Below are positions 11,213 through 23,401 of a stretch of DNA of 64,000 nt, piece after piece. Each line of letters starts with the position of its first letter. The first letter of the stretch is position 1. The position numbers were made by a program, and so were the translations under genes. Location: the NCBI GenBank assembly GCA_963682025.1, contig OY821521.1, forward strand, positions 118,561,394-118,625,393, read 5' to 3'. Origin of the DNA: Cordilura impudica. Lineage: Eukaryota > Arthropoda > Insecta > Diptera > Scathophagidae. Below the pieces are notes generated by a model. It was not told the DNA's origin, made no database searches, and saw nothing but the letters and a program-made list of their open reading frames with translations.

Positions 11213-11497
11213 CATATATATGATATGATGTGATGTTTTTTATGCTGCTTTTATTTTAGTGGATTGTGTTGTTGTTTTGAAATATATGTATATATATATA
11301 TGATGTGATGTTGTTTTTTTATGGTGCTTTTATTTTAGTGGATTGTCCTGTTGTGCGTTCTCATTTGGCAGCAAATAAAAATATACATTTTTTAGCAATG
11401 ACGTATTTGAAGTATTTTTGAAGTATTGAGGCGGGAGGAGAATTTCACACAATCCACTAAAATAAAAGCTGCATAAAAACATCACATCATATCATAT
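11213..11497. mobile_element. MITE-like inverted repeat element
   Basis: The left arm (about 11219-11268, GATGTGATGTTTTTTATGC...TTTAGTGGATTG) is the reverse complement of the right arm (about 11446-11495). A second direct copy of the left arm sits at 11301-11347. There is no coding capacity. The flanks are TA-rich, so no target duplication can be assigned. Confidence 0.6.
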
Positions 11498-11893
11498 ATA
11501 TATATCTTTCAAAACAACCTATAAAATACTTTCTGTAAGAAAAAAAATATTTTTCTATATTGTATATGTATTTTCTATAAATATAGTTTCTATAACTTAC
11601 AAACTTCAAACGAATACATTTTGTACAACATATACGAAAAAAATGTTAAAACCTAAAAAAAAAAAACAAAAAAGAAACACACATATCAAAGTAAGAATAA
11701 AAAAAGCAATAAATGACAAATACTTTTTTCGAAACAAATTCTTCTTCTACTTCTTTCATTTTTAAGCTATGTTAGAAAATTTTATGATAATGAAATCTGA
11801 ATTTATGAAAAGTACAAGAATATTTAACATTTAGAATTTCTGTTGTACAAAGAAATTACAAGAAAAAAAACTTTCGCACAAATAGCAAACTAG
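11498..11893. other. AT-rich non-coding DNA with one arm of a split inverted repeat
   Basis: No ORF. 11653-11722 (AAACACACATATCAAAGTAA core) is the inverted counterpart of 55863-55925 on the other side of element C. The two arms therefore flanked the C insertion site about 500 bp apart before C arrived. Confidence 0.5.
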
Positions 11894-11967
11894 AGTCTAC
11901 TCAGGATTCGAACCCGTGCAGAAAACACTTTAAAGCAAACGTTCTAATCACTAGGCTACATTAGACC
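11894..11967 (-). pseudogene. tRNA-like sequence (tRNA pseudogene or SINE head)
   Basis: The minus strand has a B box GGTTCGAATCC, an A-box-like TAGCCTAGTGATTAG at correct spacing, and a 7-bp acceptor stem (GGTCTAA with GTAGACT: one wobble, one mismatch) at tRNA length (74 nt). The D stem and anticodon stem do not pair, so it is not a working tRNA. A tRNA-derived SINE or relic is more likely. Confidence 0.4.
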
Positions 11968-12106
11968 TGTTGTGTGTCTTTAATAAAAAAGTACATCATG
12001 TAGCTTGATTACAAGGTTTACATGGACACACAGACGAACGGACGGACGGATATCGCCAAATCGACTCAAAAAGTGACTCTGAGCCGATCGGTATAATAAA
12101 AGATGG
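11968..12106. other. Dispersed-repeat flank and C insertion site
   Basis: Contains ACGGACGGACGG (about 12037-12048), then GCCGATCGGTATAATAAAAG and ATGG (12103-12106). The ATGG is repeated at 55748-55751, marking the target duplication of element C. Confidence 0.6.
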
Positions 12107-13339
<1,233 letters not shown>

Positions 13340-13343
13340 TAAA

Positions 13344-13357
13344 TGGCGCAGCCGGTC
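13344..13357 (+). other. Element C primer binding site
   Basis: TGGCGCAGCCGGTC starts 4 nt after the LTR end. It resembles the TGGCGCAGTCGGTAG site of 17.6/297-type elements (primer tRNA-Ser by family knowledge) with a change inside the core. Confidence 0.7.
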
Positions 13358-14082
13358 TTCGGACCAATAATCGCTCCGGCATTAGGCCGAATTTTGTTGA
13401 ATTTTGTTGAATTTTTGGGTATGTGCATAGAGTTAGCGAATTTTTGAATATAACGTGTTATTTTGTTTGAGATATGACTAGTTACCGGGGGTATAGTTAG
13501 TCATTTGGATTGTTTTAATTTTTGCGTGTATTTTAATTTAGTTTTTGATTTATCAGATAGTTAGTTTGCACTGTGAAATATTGTAAAGTATTAAATATAT
13601 TTTTGTTGTTTCTGTTACAAATTTGGGATCGTCCTAAGTTTGAATTTTGTTAATTTTTTATGTTTGGTTTTCAGGGAATGGCCTTAAAGTTTATTTATTG
13701 CGCATTTTATAGATTTTCATCACATATATTAAATATAAATTGTGAGTTTATGAGTTTGATGGTTAATTGTTTTCTTTTGCGTAATATATTTTCGTGGATT
13801 TTAATTTTATTGGGATTTTAATTTTATTTATGGATATGTTTGTTCGAAGGCGCATCATATCCATATAAGTGGTTCGATTGTTTTTTTTAAATTGTATGTG
13901 TAAATTAGGTTATTGTTGAATTTCCAGGAATTTTAAATGACAGATGAATGTTAAATTATAGTTTGGTTTGTTACTCTCAGATTTTATTGTTTTTATATAG
14001 GGAGGGATTTTTATAATTTCAGCATATAGTTGGAGCAATCAAAGCGGTATAATTTTGCTGTGTTTGTTTTTAGTTAGAACTA
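13358..14082 (+). other. Element C untranslated leader
   Basis: About 700 bp, T-rich, without a long ORF. It contains an ATTTTGTTGA duplication near 13388-13410. Nothing else recognised. Confidence 0.6.
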
Positions 14083-15731
14083 TAAAGATCGTTTTTTTTA
14101 CGGGTTAGTAGGGACTGGGTTGGTAAATTCGTATGGAGGCAACAGGTCGAATTAGAACAAGCGAAACAGCTGCTAGCGGACTTCAGGGCGAAGATGGATT
14201 ATTTCCTCGAAAGGCTTTGGGGTGAGGTCAGGCGTCGGTGCCAGACCCAGGAGAATTTTCATCTCATAAAGGCTAAGGTTGACGGTACCTGGAAAATCAC
14301 TAGATTGGAAGAGGCCGATCTAGTGCTAGAGGAGTTGTGCCGGTTGGTTGAAACTCAAGAGGAGTGTAATACCGGGAAGATCTTGGAGCTTAAGGAGGAA
14401 TTGGAGGCTCTCCAAAATCAAAACAAGAGACTTAAGAACGAAATTCAGGAGAATCTAAAGGAGGCCGAGATTTTAGACAAGGAGAACGAGGCCCTACGGA
14501 GGACAATATCGGGTGCAGGCGCGTCCTCGGTCAGAAGATTAGAGTTCGAGGACCTCGAGGAAGCCAATAGGAGAATTTCGGAGTTGCAGGGTCAGCTACG
14601 TTTAGCACAACGAGAACGCAGTATACAGACGGGGGATCTGTACCATAAGGAGCCTAAGGGGCAACAGCCAACACAGATGATGTTCTCGCAGGATATTCTG
14701 AAAACGGTCAAGGCGTTAGTGCCTACGTTCGGCGGCGAGCCATCGCCAAGCCTGCAAACAGAAGTGTATAAATTCATTGATGGATGTAGGTTGGCGGCGA
14801 AAGGGGTACCGCCGGAAAAGGTGGAGGAATATTTGGAAATTGTGAAACAGAGGCTTTACGGGGATGCGTACCAGTTGGTGAGGTTACGTACTTTTACGTC
14901 AGTGGATTAGTTGTTGGCAATTGTAAAGTCAACATATTTAAAGAGTAGGTCGCTTGAGTCGTTGCTATGGGAGCTATATGAAGCATGCCAAAGGAGGGAT
15001 GAGGATGTGAGACAGTTTGCTAGGCGTTAGCAGCAACAGCTCATGCCATACTGGATGAAAACTATAAAGGGAGAAAGGACAAGATAATGGCTATGGAGAT
15101 AGAAAGAAAGGTAAGATCAGCGAGAAGAAGAACATCAGTAAGAACATCTGGCCTGAGGGATCCAATGCTGCGTGGTAGGATGTTGGCAAGCAGCTCATGT
15201 AGGTTGGACGATCTCTTGAATGAAGCATTGGCGGCACAAGCAACTCTTTGGCGGGGGGATGATCCTCCGTTAAGGGGTGTAAACTTAAACGAGTACACCC
15301 GCGAGGATCTAGTCTCGGGTCTCGTTGCAGCCGTAGAACAGTTGTTGCGCAGGATGAAGGCAGATAAGGAGGCTCCGCTCAACAATGCTGGGTCAAGTGG
15401 TACGGCATACAATAATGCTGGGTCGAGTGGCAATGCATACAAAGCACCGCCCTGTTCGTTCTGTCAACGGGGGGACACACGCGTGATGTATGCTGGACGA
15501 GGAAAAATACCCCATATTGTGTTGAATGTAAATATACGGCCATGAGCCAGGTAGCAGCTGTGGTAGGGGACCCTCGACGATGGAGAGAGGGCAACCTGGA
15601 GGTTCGAGACCAAAAGGGAAATGCTATAATTGCGGTAAGGAGGGACATTTTAGTAAGCAATGTACACAGGGGAAAAATGTGTCGGGAAACGGGCAGGGCC
15701 ACCGACTCGACCACGCGAAAGTCAAATACCG
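14083..15731 (+). pseudogene. Element C gag
   Basis: The frame is open from about 14083; its first ATG is at 14194. Residues about 65-110 of the ORF from 14194 form a strongly heptad-like, Lys/Glu/Leu-rich coiled coil. The frame is cut by TAG 14908-14910 and TAG 15028-15030, shifts near 15040 into 15087-15545, then shifts again. A Cys/His cluster around CSFCQRG (about 15450) is followed by a CCHC knuckle CYNCGKEGHFSKQC at 15622-15663. The C end (KVKYRW then TAA) falls at the element A insertion. Nucleocapsid-type RNA binding is inferred from the knuckle. Confidence 0.75.
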
Positions 15732-15735
15732 TTGG

Positions 15736-16085
15736 TATAATATTTATAAATTAAAACACTTTTAATTTCGTTTTGAACAGCCGCTTGTGCGACTGTCTCT
15801 GTTCACGTTTATTTATTAATTGACTTTTCAAATTGTACTTAAATTCTAACTTACTCTAGAATACAATTAAATGTGTGTGGGAATCTGCAAGCACAGCAGA
15901 TTTCCACACAGGTGAATTAAATATACTAAACATAACTGTATTGTATTGCAGTTTGAGAAATAAAAGTTTCTCACGCTAAAGTTCGGTGTGTGTGGATATT
16001 GTTGCCGTTAATTAAAATGGTTTAATGTTACCATTTAGTTACCGTACTGAAGTTATGGTAACTAAGACCTATCAAACACACTACA
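15736..16085 (-). repeat. Element A 3' LTR
   Basis: 350 bp, from TGTAGTG at the right to ATTATA at the left. It differs from the 5' LTR by a handful of substitutions and an insertion of roughly 40 bp. Contains AATAAATAAACGTG and a GCTTGTGCGACTG segment also found in the LTRs of B. Confidence 0.92.
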
Positions 16086-16297
16086 CCTCCCTTTTTCAGA
16101 GAAAGAATGATAAATAATCGATTGACCATTCTTTAGTGCTGTTATAATTAAAATTTAAAATTATCAAATTTAATGTTAAAGTTTTTTTTTTTTTTTTTTG
16201 AATATTAACAATTTTAATTTTTATCTTTTTTTTTCAAAACTATATAAAAATGTTTATCTAGATTTTAGTTTAGTTTATATGTATATAATCATTTACA
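16086..16297 (-). other. Element A polypurine tract and 3' untranslated segment
   Basis: The minus strand reads AAAAAGGGAGG immediately before the LTR (16086-16096). Inverted arms AAAGAATG (16102-16109) and CATTCTTT (16127-16134) could form a hairpin beside it, as in B. The rest is AT-rich. Confidence 0.65.
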
Positions 16298-19250
16298 TTA
16301 TTTACAAAATTTTCTTAGTCTATTCCTATGTACCTTGACCGTTTTATTATCGCTTATGGATAATGTGCAGTTGCCTAAATTGTCGATTTCCCTAACTGAG
16401 TATGGGCCTTTAAATAACTTATCCAATTTATGACCTGCACTATTTTCCGTCAGGACTAAATCTCCTATTCGAATGTCAATTGGTCTTGTAACCCTGTCGT
16501 ATTGTGACTTACTGTTAACCTTTTCATTATCCAATAAGCTTTTGGCGCGCTGTTGCGCCTGCTGAAGTCTATACTTTACTTCTTTCTCATATGCTTCTAT
16601 ATTATACAGTGGGTCTACTACATTCGAATTAAGAAATTTTAGATCAGGACTGTTCTTACCAAACACCAACTCATATGGACAATAACCATGAACAGTGGAT
16701 GGCGTCGTATTGAAGCAATACGTGAAGTATTTTTGCCACTCATCCCAATCTGTTCTGTTCAATGAAATATATGACCTAACATACTCATTGAATGTTCTGT
16801 TAGATCTTTCTATTGTACCCAGAGTTTGGTGATGGTAAGCTGTTGATGTGACATACTCAATGTTCAATAGCTGACAAAGTTCTTGCAGGGTCTGATTTTT
16901 GTATTCAGTTCCCATATCAGTTAGAATCCTATGCATAGGACCATAAATTAAAATAAAATTTTCAAAAATTGCTTTAGCAACGGTCTTTGCCTGCTTATCA
17001 GGAATAGGTATAGTGACTAAGTATTTAGTCAGGTCGCATATAATGGTTACAGCGTATTCGCTGGCATTATTTGATCTTATAAAAGGTCCAATTGTGTCTA
17101 TAACAATGCTGTCAAATGCCCGGGCTGGCGTCTCTGTTATTGTCATTGGTTCCTTTGTTTTAGGTTGTGTCTTATTAGTCTGGCACTGTTTACATTTCCT
17201 TATGTAATTACGGATGTCTCTATACATTCCGTTCCAGAAATATTTTTCCCTTAATTTTGCCGTCATCCTTGCTATTCCCGGATGACCGCCGTATAACGGA
17301 TCGCTGTGATATTTCTCCAATATTTCATGTTTCTGCTCGTCAGCAGTTATTTTAATTCTTCTTGGCGTTAACGCTATTATTAAATTTTTGAGTTCTTTGT
17401 TCGCTGTACTCTTAAATTCATTAATTGGGATCCCTTTAAATATCTCATCATCTAATGTGAGTTGCAATTTATCAATGCTTTTATTGTCGGTTATATTTTC
17501 CAACCTAGAGAAGAATTGACCTAAATCAATTTTCCCATTAACAACAAGGTCATTAATAATTATTTTTTCTAAAGTTGTTTTTCCTTTTCTAAGGTAACAC
17601 CTTAGTGTTCTACCTTGTAGGTCAAACTTTAGGTGAACTATTTTCCCGACCTCCTTTATGGTCAATGTTTCATATATCTTTGGAGTTTCCGTTATACTAT
17701 TATTTTTTTTCTTTGTCTTTGTTCCCATCGCTGCCTTAGATCTCGATCTTGTCTTTATCATATAGACATTTCTTATATTCTTTATGTCATTGAAGTCTAT
17801 TCTAGATAAAGCATCTGCAGCGTGGTTATCTTTTTCCCTCAAGTACTCTACGGTAAAATCATATTCTTCTAATTCTAACCTCATTCGCGTCAATTTTGAA
17901 GAAGGGTTCTTCATTGAAAACAAGTATGACAGTGGTCGATGATCACTTCTTACAATGAATTTAGTGCCATAAATATATGGTCTAAAATACGTAATTGCCC
18001 AGTGTATAGCCGCTAGTTCTTGTTCGATAGTAGACTTATTTGATTCACCTTTGGTGAATGACCTTGAAGCATATGCTATAGGGAGTTGTAGCCCGTCGTA
18101 CTCTTGGCTTAGTACGGCACCGCATGCATATTTGCTTGCATCGGTTGTAATGCAAAATTTTTCATTAAAATTTGGATATTGCAGTATCCTTGGACTCATT
18201 AATGAATCCTTTAAATATTCGAATGCTTTTTCGCAGTCTTCGCTCCACTCGAATTTTACATTTTTCCTACATAGCCTCGTTAAAAGGCGAGCGTGTTCCG
18301 CAAAATTTGGAACAAAACGTCTATAATAATTGCAAAATGCAACAAATCGTTTAGTTTCATCGGCATTTTTAGGTGTTGGATAGTTTTGAATTATCTTGAA
18401 TTTGCTATCGTCTGGAAGAATGCCTTTCTTTGTACATTTATGACCTAAATAAGTCACCTCGTGACCAAAAATGAGCACTTTTCTGGATGCAATTTAAGAT
18501 TATATTTACGGCATGTTTCGAAAACATCTGTTAAATTTTTTAACATATGCTTTTCAGAACGACCTAATACAACCAAATCATCCATATACAGAAAAGCTTG
18601 TGCTGGCGATAGTCCAGCAAATGCTATGGTCATCATTCTCTGAAATGAATTTGGAGCTATTTTAAGCCCGTACGGTAAGCGTTTAGAACGAAATGAACCC
18701 TTATCCGTTGAGAATGAAGTAATATCTCTGGATTCTTCATCTAATTCAATTTGATAAAATCCGGATGTTAAATCAAGGCAAGAAAAATATTTGGTTCGAC
18801 CAAGTTGGTCGAGAATATCATCTATTCTTGGTAATGGAAATTTATCTGCAATTAACTTTTTATTGACTCCCCTATAGTCTACTACCAACCTCCATCTTTT
18901 CCCTTCACTTCCGGCTATAGATTTTTTTGGTACTAGTAAAATTGGGCTATTAAATTCTGAAGCTGATGGCTCTACAGTGCCATCTTGTATCAACTTGTCT
19001 ACTTGTTTTGTAATTTCCTCCTTATGGGTATGCGGTATTCTATAATTCTTAATATAAGTAGGATCATTGTCCTTTAAACGCAACTTTTGCCTATAAAAAT
19101 TATTCACTGAGATTCTCTCAGTTTCAAGTGCGAATACATCAATATATTCTCTACATAGTTCTTTTAGTTCATTTTCAACGAATTTTGGGAATTTTTTCGA
19201 TAATTTTTCTGACTTTTTTTTCGCTATCTTGGCTTTCGGTTGCCATTGCT
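16298..19250 (-). pseudogene. Element A reverse transcriptase, RNase H and integrase
   Basis: 19107-18454 holds the RT N-terminal half with FLYMDDLVVLG (active-site MDD intact). A short deletion/frameshift near 18465 leads into 18478-16298 (726 aa): RT thumb, RNase H (CITTDASKYACGAV, TIEQELAA), HHCC finger (HPGIARM...CKQCQTNK), and integrase DDE residues in VIDTIGP, ILTDMGTEY and GTIERSNRT. It ends at 16298 in a basic KVHRNRLRKFCK tail. A further shift sits in an A8 run near 19220. Catalytic residues are intact, lesions are few, so A is young but not autonomous as it stands. Confidence 0.9.
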
Positions 19251-19910
19251 ATTTCATAATTATTCAAATTTTCAGTTTGGACTTCAAAACCTGAAATAGT
19301 GACGTCTTTGTTAGTTGTGTTAATTATTCTAACAAACGATTGCTTAAAGCTCGAAATCGTATTGGCTATGTATATCCCTTATTGAAGTGTCTGGTTTGGG
19401 ATATATACATCTCCTTTTGGACATTTTATATTTATTTTCCTAATTACCTCTGATCTCGCTGGTAATGATACTATGTTAATATTTGGAGATTCACGCATTG
19501 GTATACATATGGTTTCGGGGAAATCGTCTGGTCTTAATACCATCCTATTTTGATCTATTCCATATCCCAATACACAGTTGTAGTTTTTAATGAAATCTAG
19601 TCCAAGTATTCCATCGGATGGAATTGGAAAATTATCATCTACTACATGGAAATCATGTTTTATTAGTAGGTTATTGAATATAAGATCAGTTTCAATTTTC
19701 CCTTTTGTATAAATCGTGCCACTCCCAATGCCGTGTAGGCTAGTGGTCTGATTTGCGTTTATTCTTTCTGTTTCTATTTGTCCATTTTTAATTATCGATA
19801 TGTCCGCACCTGTATCAACTAAATATGTAGAACTATTATTACTGAATTTTGACGCTAATGAAATGTGTGACGCTAGACCTAAATTTATATTCAAGATTCT
19901 ACCGTTTGTA
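19251..19910 (-). pseudogene. Element A aspartic protease
   Basis: The ORF 19894-19379 contains the retroviral-type active site LVDTGADISIIK, a flap-like region and the conserved IPSDGILGLDFI segment. TAA 19379-19381 replaces the Glu codon seen in the homologous LQEGVY of element B. The frame is then open to about 19230. Protease lies in the -1 frame relative to gag, as in B. Confidence 0.85.
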
Positions 19911-19920
19911 GTGTCATTGC

Positions 19921-20740
19921 TTAATGGGTACTTGGGGTTTGGTCGTTTTCCTCTTCAATGTGTATTGCCCTGACATTAATTCGTCTATAGCCATTGTTGT
20001 TACTATTGTTGTAACCCCTGTTATTGCCACGGCGATTGTATTGTTCACCGTTATTTCCGCCCTGGACATAATCATTCCTATTATTGACCTGATTATTGCG
20101 GTTATGGTAAACTGTTCTATTTCCGCGTCCCCGGAAATTTCCGTTGGGTCGCCCACGCCTTTGGTACCGGTTTGCGTTTCTACCATTATTATAATACATT
20201 ACTGTATTATTTTTGGCCGCATCTGTAGAGCTGTTTATGAATTTGGCCATAGCATCGTTAAGGGTGCTAAATTGACCAGCCTCCATTACGAGGCCCACTC
20301 TTTCATTAGTGCAGCTCCTCGTCATTGCTTTGACAGCTATATTGGTGGTATATTTTTCGGCTAATGTGGTCGTTAATCCGTCCGTTATATAGGCGCTTTG
20401 CAGCCTTTTTGCCAGGTCTTCTATTTCTTTTGTATAATCATTTGGTGACTTACCACCTTGTTTCAGGATCATTAATCTCACTGATAGGACTTCAACGGAT
20501 TCACCCTTGACTGTTGACCTTAATCTTGCAATTATGCCGGCCAAATTTGCTTCATTACCCTCTATAAGGGTACGTGCTGTTCCCTTCAATTTGGTTTTTA
20601 CCAGACATTCAGCGATCGAATCGACAAGTGTCAGGGCATCTAAGAAACTTTGTAGGTTCTCTGCCCTACCATCGAAATCAGGTACGATCCTGGAAGCTGT
20701 TCTTAAAAATTCTGATGCTGTTTTGTGGCATTTTGTCGCT
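19921..20740 (-). pseudogene. Element A gag
   Basis: Open from about 20725 to TAA 19921. It is alignable with the gag of B: PDFDGRAENLQSFLDAL, KTKLKGTAR, VKGESV, RQGGKSPN-like segments, and an Asn/Arg/Gly-rich tail (GRGN repeats) replacing a CCHC knuckle. The ATG equivalent to the start in B (20731-20729) is out of frame because of one extra A. The last codons (GAG GAA AAC) align with the slippery site of B but are not a canonical heptamer. Confidence 0.8.
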
Positions 20741-21088
20741 GTTTTCCCCCAATTGTATTGTCAGTTGTTCCTTATCCTCCCCAAATTCTATCCTCTCATG
20801 TAATGAGTCGGGCAAGTTCACCTCAATACCCCTGCGGGACGCTACGCCAATCAGCTTACCTCTTAGGTCAATGAAAAAACCCTCTGCCGCAACCTTATGA
20901 GCGGATGTTAGGCGCTGATAATTAACGTTTGATAAGACTCTTATTTCCTCAAGTCGTAAGTGGAGGTTCTTTAGATGTTTCTCAACTGTTTCCTCCTTGG
21001 TAGGCCTATCAGTATTGAGGCATTTATGGGATTTGTCAAATTCTTCCCTTATGATCCCACATTGGTCGAGTATCGCTTGCCAGTCCAT
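20678..21088 (-). pseudogene. N-terminal gag extension found only in element A
   Basis: 136 codons from ATG 21088 ending in TGA. It runs in frame with the gag ATG of the family (20731) but is separated from gag by one extra A there. Without that base it would be a helical, Glu/Leu-rich extension of about 120 residues on gag. The leader of B has no similar ORF, and B has an in-frame TAA just upstream of its gag ATG. Function unknown; a structural gag domain is the simplest guess. Confidence 0.5.
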
Positions 21089-22438
21089 AAAATCAGGGTC
21101 AACCTTTAGCCAAAATTATGACAATTTATCTAGGGGAAAATTGGGCGTTTATGTAAGAAATCAAAATTGAAACAAATTGGGAGACTATGGGGAAATGTCA
21201 TAAAGGTTACTAAAATTTCCCCATTGAAAAAGAAATATAATGTCAATTTATTGTATTGGCCCGTAATGCCAAACATTCAAAATCACTAGGTGCCAAAATA
21301 TTCGCATACTAATCAAAGAATTTCCAAAATCATTTAAAAATCGTAAGGTATTTAAGAGTAAATCCGATAAAATTTTTGCTATATTGGCAATTAATGCCAA
21401 AAAAATTTGAGAAGAGAAAAAAAAAATCTGTTCAAGTGAATAATTCCACTATAGTAAGTCTATGGCACTGTATGCCAAAGATAATTTTATTCATTCACTA
21501 TACTTTAATTCCAACAAATTCATTCAATAAAATTATTATGAAATTTTTGCCTTTCATAAATAATTATCTGGCACAATATGCCGCAATGTTCAATTATTAA
21601 TAATATTGGCAATTAATGCCAATTCTCAAAAACAGGTAATTAAAACCAATGCCAAATTTTCCATTTCAAAGCAAATATATTAAGATCTGTCACTCAATGT
21701 TATTTCTAATATGTTCGAAATATTGCCCAGGATATCTTTATTAAAAAATTACCTAGAGATTTTCGCAATGCCGTGTCTAAACCTTATCAAGGTTGTCGCC
21801 TCTGCTCATATATCTCTTACGGAGAGATCTTTTGTGGAGCACATATAATTTCAGTAATAAATTGGCCACTCTTACCAATACTAGACACAATGTGAGGTAC
21901 CACAAGGAATCCAATTGATTTGTGTGGTCGACAACCTCAACGTTGGTTATGACATTAGCGTGGGTTTTTCGAGTTTCGACTCGGTCTTTCCCATAATAAA
22001 ATATATTATTTTCTCTATCTAAGTAAGTAAAACTGATCCAAAAGGGTATGTCCGAATATCCCAAAACACAATCAATTTGTCCATAACAATAAAACGAATT
22101 TAAGATCCTTTTCCCTTACTGTATGGTCGAGGTACTTTCTAAATTATACATTATATAAAAAAATAGCCTAGGTCATCCTGTGGATGAGCTTTCCGCTTTG
22201 GAATAAAATTAAATTATATATGATTTTAAATCAGAGTATGTTTTCATAACATATTCTTAGTATATTTCCATTGATTATTTTGTATTAACAAAATGGTATT
22301 AAAATAAATATTCTCTCCCTTTTCTTTTTTTTTTTCTTGCTGTTAAACTAATAAAGTAGATTTTTATACAATATATATATATCAAAAATTGTATATCCAA
22401 CATTATGTAGATTACAAAATATAAAGAACAGAATAGTA
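21089..22438 (-). other. Element A leader, gag-proximal part
   Basis: AT-rich, no convincing ORF. A repeated GGCAATTAATGCC-like motif occurs near 21386, 21460, 21605 and 21640 (TTGGCA/TGCCAA words). T1 is inserted at 22438/22439. Confidence 0.5.
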
Positions 22439-23010
22439 GGGTAAAAACATATGAAATCAACCAATGAGTTGACCGCACCGATTTCGAATTGGATGAATTT
22501 TGGTACGAAGGGAAAGTTAAACATAATAATAGCGTTTGCTAACTGTCAGTGTCGTAGCTCTCGTATTTTCAGAATTATGGCCATTCCAAGTTGGCAAAAA
22601 TCAATAAAAATGCACTCAGATACCTTAACACAATTTTTAATATCTCGAAAAGTATTCATTGTACGTTAATAATCAAGGGCTCATTTTACAGACTAAAACA
22701 TGCGCCATTCCAAAAAAAATTTTTTTTAAAATTTTCGATCAAGGATAATGTAAATAAAAAAGGACTAAAATTTCCAAAGGATATTTCTCGAAAATCAATA
22801 TTTTTAAAAATTTCAAAAAAATATATGTTAATTCTTATTATGTTTTGTACAAGTCTGTCAAATTTCAATGTGGAGTCTTTATTACAACATGAGTTATTAA
22901 GAAAAAAGCAGGCGAAGGTTTATGTATTTCATGAAATGTACCAAAATACAAAAAGGTGACAAATTACAAAAAGAAGGACATATCAAATGTAACGGAACTT
23001 TTTCGACTTT
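22439..23010 (+). repeat. T1 left terminal inverted repeat
   Basis: 572 bp, inverted match to 25564-26146. The apparent ORF inside it (22686-22868, minus) is a by-product, because the right arm gives the same peptide on the opposite strand. Confidence 0.9.
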
Positions 23011-23216
23011 ACAACCTAGACGAAATATTTATTGCCTGTTCACACAAAAAATTTACAAATATTTTATGACCTGTGGTCGGCTTATTGGCAGTAGCAAATT
23101 CAGTCCCTATTTAAAAAACATTTTATGACCCGTAGTTCACGCAAATTTTCCAATTCAAGAAAAGCAAGGCGTGTATTTTTTTACCTGTAATCTATTTTTT
23201 GTACCAAAAAAAACAG

Positions 23217-23253
23217 TATAAATCGTTCAGAGACTGTAAGTCAAACTTCAGTT
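23217..23253 (+). promoter_or_regulatory. Candidate T1 core promoter
   Basis: TATAAA at 23217-23222 and an arthropod-type initiator TTCAGTT at 23247-23253, with the A 33 nt downstream of the first T of TATAAA. It lies between the left repeat and the ATG at 23402/23423, consistent with transcription of the T1 gene. Confidence 0.45.
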
Positions 23254-23401
23254 GAATACTAGATTTCATAAGTGCTAAACGTCAAAGTGTTATAGTGTTA
23301 AAGTGACTTGATCGTTTGAAAAAACAAAAAAAAGAGACTAAATATTTAAATAAATTATAATTATTGTCAATACAAAAAAGTCGTGCACAATTCATTCGGT
23401 T

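Noticed and set aside
21777..22064. 95-codon minus ORF upstream of A gag
   Set aside because: Some hydrophobic content but no start context or homologue in B; treated as leader.
22686..22868. 60-codon ORF repeated on the opposite strand at 25707-25889
   Set aside because: Both lie in the T1 inverted repeats; the identical peptides come from the repeat, with no sign of coding constraint.
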